7,704 nucleotides of DNA from DATNBT01 sp964579765. Lineage in GTDB: Bacteria > Acidobacteriota > Vicinamibacteria > Vicinamibacterales > CAVVIG01. The first letter of the stretch is position 1. Each line of letters begins with the position of its first letter. The position numbers and the translations under genes were made by a program. The DNA lies in assembly GCA_964579765.1 (NCBI GenBank), contig CAZOIK010000238.1, forward strand, positions 1 to 7,704, read 5' to 3'. Below the pieces are notes generated by a model. It was not told the DNA's origin, made no database searches, and saw only the letters and a program-made list of their open reading frames with translations. Below are positions 6,454 to 7,704 of the stretch, piece by piece.

Positions 6454-6493
6454 CGGGCTTGGCCTATCTCGTGATGTGGTGATTTCGTGGTTG

Positions 6494-6523
6494 GATTGGG
6501 TGATCGATTCCGATCACCCAATC
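6494..6523. terminator. Perfect 13-bp hairpin between NmrA-like and transporter genes
   Basis: GATTGGGTGATCG at 6494-6506 pairs exactly with CGATCACCCAATC at 6511-6523 across the loop ATTC. It lies 24 bases past the stop of the - strand NmrA-like gene and 41 bases before the transporter's start. The position suits a terminator or an mRNA processing/stabilising stem. No T-run follows on the - strand (bases below 6494 read CAACCACG), so a classical Rho-independent terminator is not supported. The gap is visibly more AT-rich than its surroundings. It could equally be a small dispersed palindromic repeat. Confidence 0.5.
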
Positions 6524-6538
6524 ACCAAATCACCCAAT
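6513..6538. repeat. 8-base periodic repeat ATCACCMA, 3.25 copies
   Basis: The units ATCACCCA (6513), ATCACCAA (6521) and ATCACCCA (6529) follow head to tail, then AT. The first unit is part of the right arm of the 13-bp hairpin, and related text on the other strand (GTGATTT near 6479, GATTGGGTGAT at 6494) forms the left side. The whole gap therefore looks like an imperfect inverted repeat built from one short word. Confidence 0.6.
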
Positions 6539-6546
6539 GTTCTGAT

Positions 6547-7506
6547 TTACGCAGGTTCCGTGGATTTCGCGACCTCGGACTTGTGCGCCGTCAGCCAGTC
6601 TTCGAACGTCTGCAGCTTCGGGTTGAGCTGACGCGTCGCCTGCTCGCTGCGCGCGCCGACGACCTGGCTTTCGAAGTCGCGGTACACCTGGAACATGTTG
6701 CCGAGCTCGTCGGCGCCGGGGAAGCCGAACCCGCGATACGCGTCCGGCTCGACGGCGTTGTACTGGACGGCGCCGGTCCCGAGAACCTTCGAGATCTTGT
6801 CGCACATCTGCTGCACGGTCAGGTTCTCGCCGACGATGCCGACCGTCTTGCCGATGTACTGCTGGCCCGCCTTGAAGATGCCGTACGCCGCGCCGCCGAT
6901 GTCTTCGGCCGCGATGCCCGCCACCTTCGCGTTGCCCATCGGCAGCGTCCAACTGAGCTTCCCGTCGGCGCCCTTCTTCGGACCGAGGCCGAACAGGTAG
7001 AAGTTGTTCCAGTAGAACGAGGTCACGAGATACGTCACCGGCAGGCCGGCGAAGTACCCGTTCGCTTCGGCCTTCGCGTCGAAGTGCGGGACGCGGTACT
7101 TCTCCTGCAGCATCGGCATCCGCTTGTCGTCGGCCTTCATCAGGCTGCGCGTGTCTTCGAGCGTTGACCAGATGACGTGCTTCACGCCGGCGGCGCGCGC
7201 CGCGTCGGCGATGTTCTTGGCCTGCACCTTCTCCTTCTCGCCGGAGAAGTGCTCCCAGAAGTTCGTGACGGCGTAGACGCCGTACGCGCCCGCGAACGCC
7301 TTCTTCAGGCTCTCGACGTCGTCGATGTCGGCCTTGACGACTTCGGCGCCGCGCGCGGCGAGCGCCTTCGCCTTGTCGCTGTCCGGTTTGCGCGTGATGG
7401 CGCGCACGCCGAACCCGCCGTTGGGATCGTTGAGGATCGCGTTGGCGAGCCCGCCGCCCTGCGATCCGGTCGAGCCGACGATGGCGATGATCTTCTTGTC
7501 AGCCAT
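6547..7506 (-). CDS. NmrA/HSCARG-family NAD(P)-binding protein
   Basis: A 319-residue cytoplasmic protein with an atypical short-chain dehydrogenase fold. The N-terminal Rossmann motif IAIVGSTGSQGGGL (7-20) matches GxxGxxG. Strand 2 ends RAITRKPDS (35-43), whose basic residues are typical of NADP binding. GVYAVTNFW (76-84), VKHVIWSTLED (108-118) and HFDAKAEANGYF (141-152) are standard blocks of the NmrA-like/HSCARG group. These proteins often lack the usual Tyr-Lys dehydrogenase pair and act as NADPH sensors or, in some bacteria, as reductases of small substrates; which applies here cannot be told. The ATG follows the stop of the MetE-like gene by two bases (TAACCATG), with GGAG at 7517-7520 ten bases upstream inside that gene, so the two are co-transcribed and probably translationally coupled. 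Downstream lies the 13-bp hairpin. Confidence 0.92.
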   Translation of the reverse strand: MADKKIIAIVGSTGSQGGGLANAILNDPNGGFGVRAITRKPDSDKAKALAARGAEVVKADIDDVESLKKAFAGAYGVYAVTNFWEHFSGEKEKVQAKNIADAARAAGVKHVIWSTLEDTRSLMKADDKRMPMLQEKYRVPHFDAKAEANGYFAGLPVTYLVTSFYWNNFYLFGLGPKKGADGKLSWTLPMGNAKVAGIAAEDIGGAAYGIFKAGQQYIGKTVGIVGENLTVQQMCDKISKVLGTGAVQYNAVEPDAYRGFGFPGADELGNMFQVYRDFESQVVGARSEQATRQLNPKLQTFEDWLTAHKSEVAKSTEPA

Positions 7507-7508
7507 GG

Positions 7509-7704
7509 TTACTTCGCTCCGATCTCTTTGCGGACGATGGCCGCGCCGTCAGCCAGCGCCTTGAGCTTCATCTTGGCGACCATGCGCGCGAGCGGCTTCA
7601 TGCCGCAGTCGGTGCTGAGCGTCACCTTGTCGGCCGGCACGGACTTGAGCACCTTGCGGATGCGCGCGGCGATCACGTCCGGCGTCTCGATGGCGTTGGT
7701 GCGG
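7509..7704 (-). CDS. MetE-like (cobalamin-independent methionine synthase family) protein, C-terminal fragment
   Basis: The window edge cuts this gene; the last 64 complete residues and the TAA are visible. I translated them by hand. They read ETPDVIAARIRKVLKSVP, then VTLSTDCGMKPLAR, then MKALADGAAIVRKEIGA-like sequence before the stop. The DCGMKxLxR segment followed by a helix ending GAxIVRxEL is the C-terminal end of the MetE domain, where the Cys is one of the zinc ligands that activate the thiol substrate. Full MetE is about 750 residues; stand-alone C-terminal-domain homologs of about 340-380 residues are common in soil bacteria and act on unknown methyl donors or acceptors. Which one this is cannot be told from the fragment. 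It is first in the visible - strand series and couples to the NmrA-like gene. Confidence 0.85.
   Translation of the reverse strand, partial: RTNAIETPDVIAARIRKVLKSVPADKVTLSTDCGMKPLARMVAKMKLKALADGAAIVRKEIGAK

Overview
The window is high-GC, gene-dense bacterial DNA with strong third-position GC. It holds six complete genes, one gene cut by the right edge, and one doubtful small reading frame. The best clue to the host is two secreted proteins with the PDGxPDxSGxW signature. Such proteins are, from memory, abundant in soil Acidobacteriota (Solibacter and Vicinamibacteria types). The twin-arginine exported protein, the tannase-like protein and the short intergenic repeats fit that host, but no marker gene here proves it.

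Left block, + strand, 6 to 3362: a tight three-gene unit. A secreted PDGxPDxSGxW protein overlaps by 4 bases (ATGA) a secreted tannase/feruloyl-esterase-family protein. A second PDGxPDxSGxW paralog follows after 25 bases. The most notable point is in the middle gene. It keeps the family's Asp, His-Cys, disulfide Cys and calcium-loop residues, but the residue after the elbow cysteine, normally the nucleophilic serine, reads as glycine.

Junction, 3363 to 3405: the two blocks converge here. The gap holds a GC-rich palindrome and a direct repeat that runs into the stop codon of the opposing gene.

Right block, - strand, read from 7704 down to 3406. The order is: the C-terminal end of a MetE-like (cobalamin-independent methionine synthase family) protein; an NmrA/HSCARG-type NAD(P)-binding protein 2 bases after it; an AT-richer 93-base gap with a perfect 13-bp hairpin and an 8-base periodic repeat; an MFS transporter of the anion:cation symporter type; a 353-base gap filled mostly by about 12 copies of a 21-bp tandem repeat; a small alpha/beta hydrolase; and a Tat-exported protein with a DsrE-like C-terminal half.

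Taken together, the genes suggest an accessory gene set for taking in and processing ester-linked or aromatic or sugar-acid compounds (exported esterase-like protein, organic-anion transporter, hydrolase, redox-type protein). That reading is inference from families and neighbourhood. I see no phage, insertion sequence, CRISPR array, tRNA or rRNA. The two least ordinary signals are the tannase-like protein lacking its canonical serine and the 21-bp array, which is open in one frame on each strand and ends just before the hydrolase start.
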